64,000 nt of DNA from Cristatella mucedo (Eukaryota > Bryozoa > Phylactolaemata > Cristatellidae), in NCBI GenBank assembly GCA_009760855.2, contig WPIO01000034.1:1813001-1877000 (forward strand), in the 5' to 3' direction. Both the position numbers and the translations under genes were made by a program. Below are positions 24,715 to 36,600 of this stretch, piece by piece (the first letter of the stretch is position 1; every line of letters begins with the position of its first letter). The notes beneath the pieces were generated by a model. That model worked only from the letters and a program-made list of their open reading frames with translations. It ran no database searches and was not told where the DNA came from.

Positions 24715-25220
24715 TCAAGATGAGCTTGCACATCCGGCGGTCGAGCGACCGTAGGAATTCCGTACCGTAGTGATGGCCTCTACGGTGCCGTGCCCAATAC
24801 CGCTAAGCTCTTGCCCCATTGTCTCGGCTCGGTTTGCAAGAGTAGAGCGACGCTCGCTTCTCGGCTCCTGCTCTCTCGTCGGCTCTTCCGTCTCGACGCC
24901 ATCGCCGGCCGGTAGTTGCCGGACTCGTTTCTCTGAAAGCGAGGGCGGAGTAAGTCTGGTAAGCCATTCGCCGGCGATTGACGGGACAGGACGAGGCAGC
25001 AGCGCTTGGATGATTCGTTGGACGCCACCGAATACCGTCGTAGAGCGCTGGTGGCTCGCATTTTGTGCTCTGTGTGCGAGCGCACGCAGAGCACGCAGTG
25101 CCGGCGCAGGGATCTGCCAACGCAAATTTGTAACCGAGTTCCAGGAGTCAGAGGCTAATTCCCGCCAAACCCCGCCATACTCCGGCCACGCTGCCGCTCG
25201 CCATGCCGCCGAGCAAGGTT
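24715..25220. other. GC-rich block with open frames on both strands, unassigned
   Basis: Minus strand 25125-24715 (136 codons) and plus strand 24770-25222 (150 codons) are both open. The minus frame is rich in Arg/Glu with AETMGQELSGIGHGTVEA, of hydrophilic gag-like composition, but no zinc knuckle or other motif is seen. It could be a decayed gag or a GC-rich regulatory block. Confidence 0.3.
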
Positions 25221-25224
25221 AGAC

Positions 25225-27140
25225 GCGCGGCCGTCAGGTTAAACCTCTTTAAAATAACGCATGCGCGAACAACAATAGGGGAACTAAACAAGTCTACGGG
25301 GAGGGGCCCTATACACAACACACTATGGGGGCGCAAGACTACGCAGAAAGCGCGAACCAACGTGTTAGTTGGGGTCAGTCGGCTTCTGCAGTCCTGTCGT
25401 TGTACCGACTCCGAATCCAACAGTACGAGCGTACGCCGTCCAAAACCCGGCTGGCTGAGTAACTGCTGGCTAGTCCGAGTCGACAACTACCACAGTCGTT
25501 AACTTCCACCGAAAGACGCCAACACGCGGAGGGGAGGTCACGAACACGCTACACGGGGAACGCGGAATAAAAACAAGTCAACAACGAGCGAGCTATCCAG
25601 CTCCGCTCGGGCCTTGGGTACTCGTTCCCTTACGTGAGTGGCAGCATCGCCGGAGCACGCCTGCACGAATCCAGGTGCATAACTCGGCGAGACCGGGAGC
25701 CTCCAACACCGCGACTTACTTGGCCAACTTCCCTTTCCCAAGAGCCCCGGTGACCTCTCGTCACTACACATCCGGCAATGCATAGGTCTGACCCCGGCCT
25801 AGCTGGTGACCCTCATTACAGCCACCTGGTCCCAGCCAACCGAACCCAGCCTGGGTACAAACTAAAAGTAGTTCTGTGTAGTGTGTGAGGTATTCCTGCC
25901 TTCGCAGTGGAGGCCGAGCCCTAGTTCTCTAATCTAGGTCTAGGTTCCGGTTTGGGCTCATTCGTCTTACTTGTGTCGTTCCCCACAATAGATGTAGGTA
26001 GCCTAAGTGCTGGGACGTATTTTCCCTGCAAGAGTGCATGTGCCGTTGAGAGCCTGTGAGAAGTGTGGAGATAAAACTGAGCTTGACGCGCAGCGATATT
26101 GTGAGCTTGCAAATAAAGCTCAGTAAAATCCCCTATTTCTGTGTCTCGATTTCCAATTCATGCCGCGAACTCGCGACCCTTTTAGTAACGGTAATTAGGT
26201 CAAAGCCAGAAATGCTCATTTCGTGGCGGCCTGCTTATTGGTGGCCTGCTTATTTCGCATTCACGCACACTGAACCGCATTCGGCAGCAGGTTAGGCCGC
26301 TTGGTAAGTGGCAGGTTAGGCCTCCTCCGCCAAGCCGTGGGCATTACAAGTGTATTAGTATTTTTAATGTAATAAATAAACTTGTCAGTGGACTCAATCC
26401 TTCTAAAACCACTTTTCATAGTGGCTGTTGGTGGCCGCTCCTTAGGAAAGCAACATCCGAGCAGGAGATTTATAAAACTTTCCGCCTACCTACTGCAGTG
26501 TCCATCAAAGAGACTGGGATGAGTAGTGGTAGACAAACCACACCAACCAGACTCCTGTATCACAATTTCCAATCTAGCCAGTAAGATTAACTTCCCGACA
26601 CGATTTAGTGCTAGTCATACTACTGAATACGTATCGATGGAAGTGCATAGTCAACGATCTAATCGTAATCTAACGATCGCCACGTCCTTCTTGAGCACTT
26701 TTCATCTTGCCTGGGTGCCAATGGCACTATACTGCAGCTGTTTAGATTCCATCTTAATTCAAGACCTCGGTAAACTGGCGCCAATAAGCAATAACCAGAG
26801 CAGCCTCTAAAGTACGAGGTACAAATTGTACATCTCCCTGTGTACGAGACGTTGCGTAATGGTTACTAGTAGTTGCCGAATTTCAATCATCAGTAATAAC
26901 ATAACTTACTCCTTATATCAAAGATCCTTTTAATTAATTGTTAGTACTGTTTTCAGTGTGCTCCGTAAGTGTCAGCCGTTGCCCTCCTCGGTACGGATTG
27001 TTACTAAGGTACGGACGTCATTTATTACTGCCCATCTTTGCTATTTTAAAATCTGCCCGTGTCCGTACGGCTTGTACGAATCGTTAGCCCTGTGTTGAAG
27101 GGGTAATACCAACAGCATCTGTCATGCATATGCAAGGACC
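25225..27140. other. Intergenic, unassigned; GC-rich to about 25900
   Basis: Sequence at 25225-25860 differs in composition from its AT-richer neighbours but shows no gene. From 26340 onward the sequence is ordinary, with no recognised element. Confidence 0.3.
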
Positions 27141-27149
27141 TGAGCCAGC

Positions 27150-27540
27150 CGCGAGTGCTGAGCTTTTGATACAAGTTTCAGTTCCAAAGCCACTACCCAG
27201 GGGGTGTCGTGACGGAACTTCACGACATCCCCTGACTTGACCACATTTAAAAAGAAACTAAAAATGCACCTATTTATCGCAGCATTTTTTGGGTCCCTGT
27301 GATTCGTCCTTTGTGTGCTTATGCGAGGCTGACACTGTTCATGCTGCCACAGACCAAATGTACATGCTGACCCTGTGCATGTCGCTCCTAAACGTATTAT
27401 TCTTGTTTTTTTGTCGAGCGTGCTAATACTATCGTGTTTCCTTTGCAGCAGATGCAAAGTGTAGAAAGAGATTGATTTATCCGAGGGCACTTTATCAAGC
27501 GTGTTATCATTATTATTACTATTTTTATTGTTATTACCAG
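27150..27540 (+). mobile_element. LINE-A 3' end
   Basis: CCCCTGACTTGACCACATTT, then the GTGATTCGTCC and CATGCTGCCAC 3' UTR, then the terminal hairpin GTGTAGAAAGAGATTGATTT and TTATCATTATTATTAC. Confidence 0.85.
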
Positions 27541-27924
27541 GGAGAACAAAGCAATAACGCTTTAGATAATTAGAAATCTTTGTACATACATTGCTAAGCT
27601 AAAATTAGTTCATTTAAACTAATTAGCGATACAATGCACAGCATTTAAGAACAGTTTAAGCAGACACAATGGCAATTCTCAAGAGTGAAGCAAACGTCTT
27701 GAAGAAATGCTGGGGTTATAGCTTCCTTTTAACTCTCCTAAAGTCAGATGATATCTTCATGTCACTTTCTAGTGAGTTCCAAGATCGGGGAGTTTGAAGA
27801 ACTGGAGGCGTTCGATGCATCGAAAGGCTGATCCGTCGCTTTGTTTCAGGTACCATGCTACGGGCAGCCTGATTCAGACGAGCGCGCGGTGCGAGGTAGT
27901 AGACCGAGGAGAAAGTATTTCTGG

Positions 27925-28108
27925 CTGTCGGGAGCAAGGGAACTAATTGCCCCTGGGGTATTCACCCCAGAGCCGAGGTGCTCGCTCTTCGCGACCTTGA
28001 GGTCACTTGGATTCGAGTCCGGCAGTGGGCGATCCTTTATTTCCCACTGCAAGCAGTGGCGATGGCCGTTAATGCTCCTCTGTCGCTATTCAAATGAGGC
28101 TGTTAAAT
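27925..28108 (+). mobile_element. SINE-B copy
   Basis: B box TTGGATTCGAGTCCGGC, then AGTGGGCGATCCTTTATTTC, CAAGCAGTGGCGATGGCCGT and tail AGGCTGTTAAATCGGCTAA. The 3' end abuts the tail of the next, inverted LINE-A. Confidence 0.75.
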
Positions 28109-28109
28109 C

Positions 28110-28615
28110 GGCTAATATATAATAATAATAATAATAATAATAATGCACTTGATAAAGCACCCTCAGAGAACTCAGTCTCTTTCTAAGGGCATTACATTTG
28201 CTGCAAAGGGAAATGCAATTGAACGGTGAGTAATGTCATGCTTGATAAACAAACAACAGGAATAACATGGTTAGGGTGACATGTACAGGGTCAGCATGCA
28301 AATGTGGTTAGTGGCAGCATGCACAGTGTCAGCACGCATAAGCACATCAAGGACGAATCACAGGGACCCACTAAATGCTGTCCTAAATAGGTATGTTTTT
28401 AGGTTCCTTTTAAATGTGGTCAGGTCAGGGGATGTTCTGACGCAGGTCGGGAGGGAGTTCCAGGCTTTGAGAGCATATGAACTAAATGCACGGTCTCCAA
28501 AGGATTTGAGGTTTGTACGAGCTATTTGTAGACTGTTGGATTCCGAAAAGCGGGTGGTACGATGCTTGGCCTGGTGGGGGAATAGATCTGAGTTATATAT
28601 TAATCTTATCATCTG
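28110..28615 (-). mobile_element. LINE-A 3' end
   Basis: On the minus strand, 84 codons are intact: SLQIARTNLKSFGDRAFSSY, KAWNSLPTCVRTSPDLTTFK and a stop after AFSGSL. The 3' UTR, hairpin and (TTA)n tail (28119-28144) follow. It is closely similar to the copy at 31612, which suggests fairly recent activity. Confidence 0.9.
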
Positions 28616-28699
28616 CCGTGCAAGCCGACTTCGATAGGTAAGCTTGGCAGTTTGCCAGTCAGTGGCATTGTGCGTTGCTGGAAATGGTCTGATTTAGCC

Positions 28700-29731
28700 C
28701 ACGCTTGGACACTGCAGCTGTCCCCCCCCCAAGTTTAGCCGATGCGAAACAAGAGCAGATGAAAATGGGACGATCCAACCGTCAAAAGTGGGCAGCATGT
28801 CTCAGACCGGGTTTATTTGTAACCGCTCGGCGAAAGCTCGTTCCCGGCTCTCTACCGATGGACTGTGTGATGCAGTGCTGCAGTGCGATTAAAACACAAG
28901 CGGCCACAACTGGGCGCCGAAAGCGACAGTTTTTTGTGGGCCTGTTAGTAGTGGTTACGCTCTGGCGAAAGCACTTTAGGCGGCACACACCGGACCGACG
29001 GAGTTAACTGCGAGAACTCACAAAGCCCTAGTATAACAAACTATCCTATGCGCGCGCCGCTAGTGATGGTGGTCCCAACCCCGAAGACGGACCGCTACAG
29101 CACCCCAACTAACTGAGTAGCCGGCAGAACACAACTGTGCAGTCTAAGTTGCACTTAGCTGTTCGTCACCGTAGGTTCGTCTCTCGTACTCTCGAAGCGT
29201 AGTCTCGCATCGACTACCGAAGCTGCCGCCCCGAGCTCTGTCAGTCGAACCCGTTTTATTCTCTCTCCTCTAAACTCGTGGCCTCGCGCATAGCCGCTAT
29301 TTTCTACTTAAAGCCCGCCAGTCAGTGCACATCCTGACCACATCGTCTGCTCCAGGTTTCATTCTAACTTTAGAGTGTCTATACCCGGTGTCCTAGTCTA
29401 GCCAACTATAGCGAGCACAGCAGTCGGTCCACCTCCTAACCGCATCTCCTGCACAGAGCTACATTCTAACCTGAGCTAAGAGGATCAGGAGCCGGGTTTG
29501 TGCTAGGCACCCTAGTCGAATCCATTAAAGGCAAGGGCTCCCATCTCGGCTAACCTGAGAGCTGCCTCGGTGCATATTTGCTCAGTCATCAGTAACTAGG
29601 TTCGCAAAATCAGCTTTTCGAAAGGGGAAGAAGCTGGAAAGTGGGCTCAATCTGGAAGACTACAGCATAAAAGCTTGCTAAGGCTTGAAAGCCAGCGGCC
29701 AGCATAGCGGCTCGTGCATTGAACCAAGAGC

Positions 29732-29774
<43 letters not shown>

Positions 29775-30340
29775 GGGAAGAAGGACAAGGAGAGGGAGAG
29801 ATAGATAGGGGGAAGGAGCGGACGGACACGCACTATTCGCGGGTAATATCGAACACACTACCAACCGGTCCACTGGATAAACTGCGGCCAACTGGCCAAC
29901 TCGCCCTCTGCCCCCAATTGGAAGCATTCAGTGTTTTCCTAGGCCGAGCGCACGCAGAGCGCGAACGCGTAGAGCGGCGGCTGGGGCGACACTGGCAAGT
30001 TTCAGTGCGCTGGCGCAGAGCATGGAAGAGCGCCCAAAAAACTCAGCCGCCCATACAGACGACTAGCTTCAGCAGCACGGGTTACGCCCCCTGGAGCGAT
30101 CTGTCCCGGCCTTCACAGAGCGTCTGCCGGAAGTTGGTCGTCGGAAGTTTCAGCGTTCGGCGCCAGCCTGGCCGATGTCGTAAGTACAACGCACCGCTGC
30201 GCTCTGTAGCCCGGCTATGCCCGGCTCGTGACTTTGGTCGTTACCTTTGCGGCATTCAGAGTACTTGCGATATTTGAAGCACTGAACTAGCTCCTGCTCG
30301 CGTTAAAATAAGGAAGCAGTTAACGGTGCCCCGGCGTGGA
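28700..30340. other. GC-richer intergenic stretch, unassigned
   Basis: Open frames (for example 29918-30277 plus, 119 codons) lack motifs. It contains a GA run at about 29729-29768. No promoter element can be named with confidence. Confidence 0.3.
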
Positions 30341-30346
30341 CACCCA

Positions 30347-31125
<779 letters not shown>

Positions 31126-31128
31126 ACC

Positions 31129-31312
<184 letters not shown>

Positions 31313-31379
31313 AGACCGTGCCAGAGGTGGCCAATCCTCTTAATCATCATTCGGGGCATAGAGTGTGCTTCTGCAGCTA

Positions 31380-32375
31380 AGTAATAATAATAATAATGTA
31401 CTTGATAAAGCGCCTCCAGAGAACTCAATCTCTTTCTAGGCGCTTTACATTCGCTGCAAAGGGAAATGCAATTAAATGGTAAGTAAAATCATGCTTGAAA
31501 AACAAACAAGATGAATAACATGGTTAGGAGTGACATGCACAGGGTCAGCATGCAAATGTGGTTAGTGGTAGCATGCACAGTGTCAGCACGCATAAGCACG
31601 TGAAGGACGAATCACAGGGACCCACTAAATGCTGTCCTAAATAGGTGTGTTTTTAAGATCCTTTTAATTGTGGTCAGGTCAGGGGATGTTCTGACGCAGG
31701 TCGGGAGGGAGTTCCAGGCTTTGGGAGCATATGAACTAAATGCACGGTCTCCAAAGGATTTGAGGTTTGTACGAGGTATTTGTAGACTGTTGGATTCCGA
31801 AAAGCGGGTGGTACGATGCTTGGCGTGATGGAGGAGTGTGTCGGAGAGATAGGCTGGAGCCATAGAATGAAGGGACCTAAAAGTGAGCGACAAAACCTTG
31901 AAGTCAATCCGTTGCTTGGCTGGTAGCCAGTGCAGGTCGGCGAGAAGTGGAGTAATGTGGCAACTGTGACGCTCACGACAGACAAGTCTAGCTGCCGAGT
32001 TTTGCACCAGCTGCAATCGCCTGATCGCACATGCTGGTAGTCCAGTAAGCAGTGAGTTGCAGAAGTCGAGACGAGATGTCACGAATGCATGGACCAACTT
32101 AGATGTGGTATCCTTATCTAAACAAGCCCGAATTTTAGCAATGTTATGAAGCTGAAAATAGGCAGATTTGACCGTGGAGCTGATATGGTCGTCTAACGAG
32201 AGGTCGCTTTGGAATATGACACCTAGATTTCGAGCTGATTCGACAGGAGATATGCTGGCAGAGCCAATTTTGAGAGACAGCCTTTCCAATTTCCGAATCA
32301 CACTGGGTTTGCCCATAACTAGTAAGTTAGTTTTGTCATCGTTTAGTTTTAGTTTGTCATTGTTTAGTTTTTAAT
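31380..32375 (-). mobile_element. LINE-A, best copy: RT C-terminus plus 3' UTR
   Basis: A 234-codon intact frame on the minus strand (32316-31612) contains ARNLGVIFQSDLSLDDHISS, HAFVTSRLDFCNSLLTGLP, LQLVQNSAARLVCRERH, LLADLHWLPAKQRIDFKVL and PKAWNSLPTCVRTSPDLTT. These are the thumb and C-terminal signatures of L2/Rex1/CR1-type non-LTR retrotransposons. The 3' UTR ends in a hairpin and (TTA)n at 31384-31396. The 5' end is truncated, so endonuclease and most of the RT are absent. Confidence 0.92.
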
Positions 32376-32384
32376 AATATTGCA

Positions 32385-32562
32385 TTGGAATAATAATACA
32401 TTTGATAAAACGCCTTTAGAAGACTCAATCTCTTTACACTTGGCACAAGGGAAACACGATCGAATGGTCAGTGGTAACATGCTCAGTGCCAACAAGCATA
32501 ACATGGTTAGGGGTGACATGCACAGGGTCAGCGTGCCAATGTGGTCAGTGCCAGGTAATTAT
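32385..32562 (-). mobile_element. LINE-A 3' tail
   Basis: A second 3' end directly next to the 31380-32375 copy and in the same orientation: hairpin remnant (CCTTTAGAAGACTCAATCTC) and AACATGGTTAGGGGTGACAT, with a TATTATT tail. Confidence 0.75.
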
Positions 32563-32627
32563 TTAGCAGCTGAGAAGGAGGAGAGAGAGAAAGAAGGAGG
32601 AAGAGGAGAAGCAGATAAACCAACCGC

Positions 32628-32905
32628 AGCAGCAGCAGCTGCAGCAGCAGCAGCAGCAGCAGCGTTGTGCTGGCCTGCAGCTTGCTTAGTTGTTGTTTGC
32701 CCTGTTGCTGTGCTCCCTTGTGCTGCTGCAGCAGCAGGTGTCCACATCGCAAAGCCCGGTTGCACTGAAGCAGCTGTCTATTGCTACTAGTGGTTCGTCG
32801 TGCTGCTGCTGCTGACCACTGCTGCTGCGTCAGCTGCTTCAAACTACTGCTATTACCGGCACGATCTGCTATTGAAAAGTCACCACTGCGGCTGCTGCTG
32901 AGTTG
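32628..32905. repeat. CAG/CTG-type trinucleotide-rich segment
   Basis: Many short GCAGCAGCAG and TGCTGCTGCT runs in the presumed 5' region of the phosphatase gene. The poly-Ala/Gln/Leu frames here come from the repeat. Confidence 0.8.
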
Positions 32906-33186
32906 CAACCACCCACTGTTCCTGGTTCCAATGTTGCTAAATAGCTGTTGCTGGCGCTGCTGTCACTAAGAGCTAAAAATCATGAGCAAAGACGTCGAAT
33001 CTGTTGGATGCACATCGGCTGCCGCACAGGAGTCCGTTCGGCCGAGTGCATAAGCCGATCCGACTCCTGGAGCTGATGTTAAACTCCACTCTTTGTAGGA
33101 TCGCTGCTGCTGCTCACCGTCTCTCTCTCTCGTGTTGAGGCCACTGAAGCAGCGGCGGCGGCAGCAACAGCAGCCTCCCCGGTGGC

Positions 33187-33632
33187 ATGCGGCTCGCAAC
33201 GCCGCAGCGTTTCGGCCATGGCACGGGATGCGGCAGCTCCTGCTGTGGCGGCTCTGCCACAGCCGCCGCCGACGCAGCGGCGCCCGAGGCGGCAGCGGCG
33301 GCGTCGACGGCCGAGCTCGGCGTGCGGCTGCTGCTGCTCGCCGCGGCGCTGCTGAGCGAGCGCTGGCCGGCATTCGAGCGCCGCATACAGCCCGAGGAGC
33401 TGTGGCTGTACAGGAACCCGCGCACGGCCAGCTACATGTCTGGCACCGAGCTGTCGCTGCTCGTGTTCGTCGGCGTGCCGGCACTGCTCGCTACCTACCA
33501 CTGGCGCACGCGGAGTCGGCTCGAGGCGGCGCAGTGCTTCTGGAGCTACTCGCTGGCGGTCGGCCTCTGCGGAGCCATCACCAACGTGACCAAGGTGCTC
33601 GTGGGCCGCCCGAGGCCTGACTTTTTCTACCG
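33187..33632 (+). CDS. PLPP4/5: PLPP4/5-like exon 1
   Basis: Encodes the Ala-rich N-terminus, first membrane segments and the first catalytic motif, ending inside the Arg codon of DFFYR at a CG|GTGGGT donor (33633). The exon is GC-rich compared with its flanks. Confidence 0.88.
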
Positions 33633-36600
33633 GTGGGTGGCCGCCGCTGCTGTTCGGTCTCGTTCGCGGGTTGCTACAGCCCTGTCTCTCGTCGATTCTC
33701 GCTAATGCAGGGAAGAATTAACTAGCATATCGGGCTTAGTACTTGAGTTAATTGCATTTCTTTTAATTTATAAATAGTCCACAGGTCCAGTTAATATCTT
33801 GAGAAGACAAGGTGTGCATGCTCGACAAAATGGGTGGAACGGATTTGCAGTATGATGCCGTCTACGTTGTGTTTGCTGTTTGCCTGTTAATACTTTGTGC
33901 ACAAATGTTTCATCGTGTCTTAAGGTGTCTTTTAGCATGGCCATAGCACGCGGCCAGCTCTAGTGTGTCTTGCTCGTATGGCGGTCCGAGTTGCCATTGC
34001 AGACATCATTCAGAGCAGGCATCACAGTGTCCTTAAGAGAGAGACTGGTCTGTGAGCTGGGCCCTGCAGTGCGATGCAACTTGGGTATGGCTAGTTTGCA
34101 AATCCCAAAAGTTTGACCTTGTGTCTCCTTTGCTAAAAGAGCTAGGATGGCTGCCGGTTGATCAAAGTATATAGAGCGTTGTCTTATGCTGATCCACAAG
34201 GCTTGACACGGCTTGGCTCCTCTATACCTAGCTCTACTGCCTGGTCAATTTCAGCCTCCTCGTGCACTCCGGTCCTGTATGGACAATAAATGAGCTGTTC
34301 TGTTCCTCTGCTTAAAGACCGTTGTCGACAGAAACTTTAGCTCTGCAGGTCCTAGACTGTGGAACTCGCTTCCAAGATTCTTATGCAACGACAACTACTC
34401 TGCTGCTGTCGACTATTGCACATCTTTTCCAGCTGCTCCGAGCTGCTACTTCCATGCCACTCACTACCTCAACTGGTCTCCCGACTCTGCTATGTATGCT
34501 TCCCACTTTCTCTTTGTTGGGTGTGATGTGATGTAATGTATCTCCGTCTGTAACTCCACAAAGTCATAAAGACCATGTGGATGTTAGGAGAGTTTTGTAT
34601 AGCTCACTCACAGCCTAAGCAGCTTTCGGTTCGCATTCGGTAGCCAACGGACTACGTCTCACGTGAGTAGCATGGAAGTAGCAGCTCAGGACTGCTGAAA
34701 AGGATGAGCCATAGTCGGCAGTAGGAGAGTAGTTGTCGTTTCGTTAGAAATTGATGAAGTCTTTATGCTACCGAATGCATACCGAAAGCCGCTTAGGGTG
34801 TTGGTGCACTATACAAAACTCTCCTGCTTAACACCCACATAGTCTGTGTGACTTTGTGGAGTTACCGACAGAGATACAATCTTGAAAGTGACCGCAAAAT
34901 ACTGGTCGTGCTGCCAGCTCTACCCGTACAAGCTACAGCAAGCAGTGCACCAGCTTTTGCTTAGCAGGCCAGTCAAGGCTCAGGCTGTATAGCTCAGAGT
35001 GGTAATGTTGCCTGGAAATACTCTGCAGTAGGCTAATCAATTAGTACGATCCAGTAACCATCCGGTAGAGCACCTCTTTCAATGACTCCCGGACTACTGG
35101 GGTGATATTAGAGGCTGATGCATGTTACTAAAAAAATATGGTGCCGGGATATAGTCATAGTGGAGCAGCCGGCACTCTCGTAGTAGCTGTCAGTATCACA
35201 GTCACCCGGAAAGCACTCTTGAACACGACTCTCCGTGACAGTATTCAAAGTGAAACTAAAAACACACCTATTTAGGACAGCATTTAGTGGGTCCCTGTGA
35301 TTCGTCCTTGATGTGCTTATGCGTGCTGACACTGTGCATGCTGCCACTAACCACATTTGCATGCTGACCCTGTGCATGTCACCCCTAACCATGTTATTCA
35401 TTTTGTTTGTTTTTCAAGCATGATTTTACTTACCATTCAATTGCATTTCCCTTTGCAGCAAATGTAAAGCGCCTATAGAGAGATTAAGTTCTCTGAGGGT
35501 GCTTTATCAAGTGAATTATTATTATTATTATTATTATAAAGTGCAGGGACCGCACCAGATCAGTAATTTATGCTGAACTCATGCTGAAAAGCTGCAGCAA
35601 GCTGCAGCCCAAAGCAAACCCTGTCCTCAAAGGTCCCCTTCTAAGAAACCTCTGCTTTCGGTAAGCTTTCTAAAACTATTTACCATATCCTGGCTAGTGC
35701 CTACACTTCATTCGCCAGTGTGTGCTAGCCAGCCTTTCCCCTCAAATTATGTGTTTAGGTACCATTCGAAATACAAATATGTTACAACTGGGATCGGAAG
35801 TTCTGGCGACTTCCACATGAAAGAAAAATCGGTTATGCCTACCACGTCTAACCCTGGTGTAAACTGAAAGCAACAAATCTACAAATAGGCAATTTACTGA
35901 TCTCTGCATCATATGCGACTTGTGTCCCAGCTTGTCGAATCTTGGTAGATCGCGATATATGCTTTAAGTTTGTTGAGTTGCATACTTGTGACTTTCATAC
36001 AGCTTCATTTCCAGGGTTGGTTGGTACCTTGTAAATGAAATAACTCAAATAATATTTCACATATTATATAATATTTCACAGTGAGATTTGAAATGGGAGT
36101 TCAGCTCTACTTTTTTGACTCTCTGTCAGTCTGTAGATGAAGTCTTTAATATTTTTGATTTCGGTATGATACATTTGGTTCTATATGTTCACGATTATGG
36201 AAAATAAAGCTCCACTACGTTTGATGACGTATGCATTAAAATTTATCCAACCGAAATCTGACTGTCAACCTGTTGAAGCTGAACCGCTTGGCGATCACGG
36301 CCATTGTCAAATCAGTGCACGAGGCTGCAGCCATCCAGTTCTCGTGAGCGAGGCAGTTGCTTAGAGTCGTGCCGACTTGCATACACTGCCAGCTGCCTGT
36401 CACTCAGAAAGTCATGAAATATGCTTATGCATGCCTGCTGAATGGACTGATGCCATGCTCACAGCTCCACCACGAACATGAGCAGCACCACGCCTCAGAC
36501 TGGGATGCAGGCCTGCATGCAGGAGACGAGTCGTTTATTTGCTGGAGCTAAATCCCCTGCACAATTCTGATACTGCTGGCGTTTCTGGTGGCCGGAAGAT

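Noticed and set aside
31612-32316. 234-codon intact frame as a host gene
   Set aside because: It is the C-terminal part of a non-LTR retrotransposon reverse transcriptase, repeated at several places in the window.
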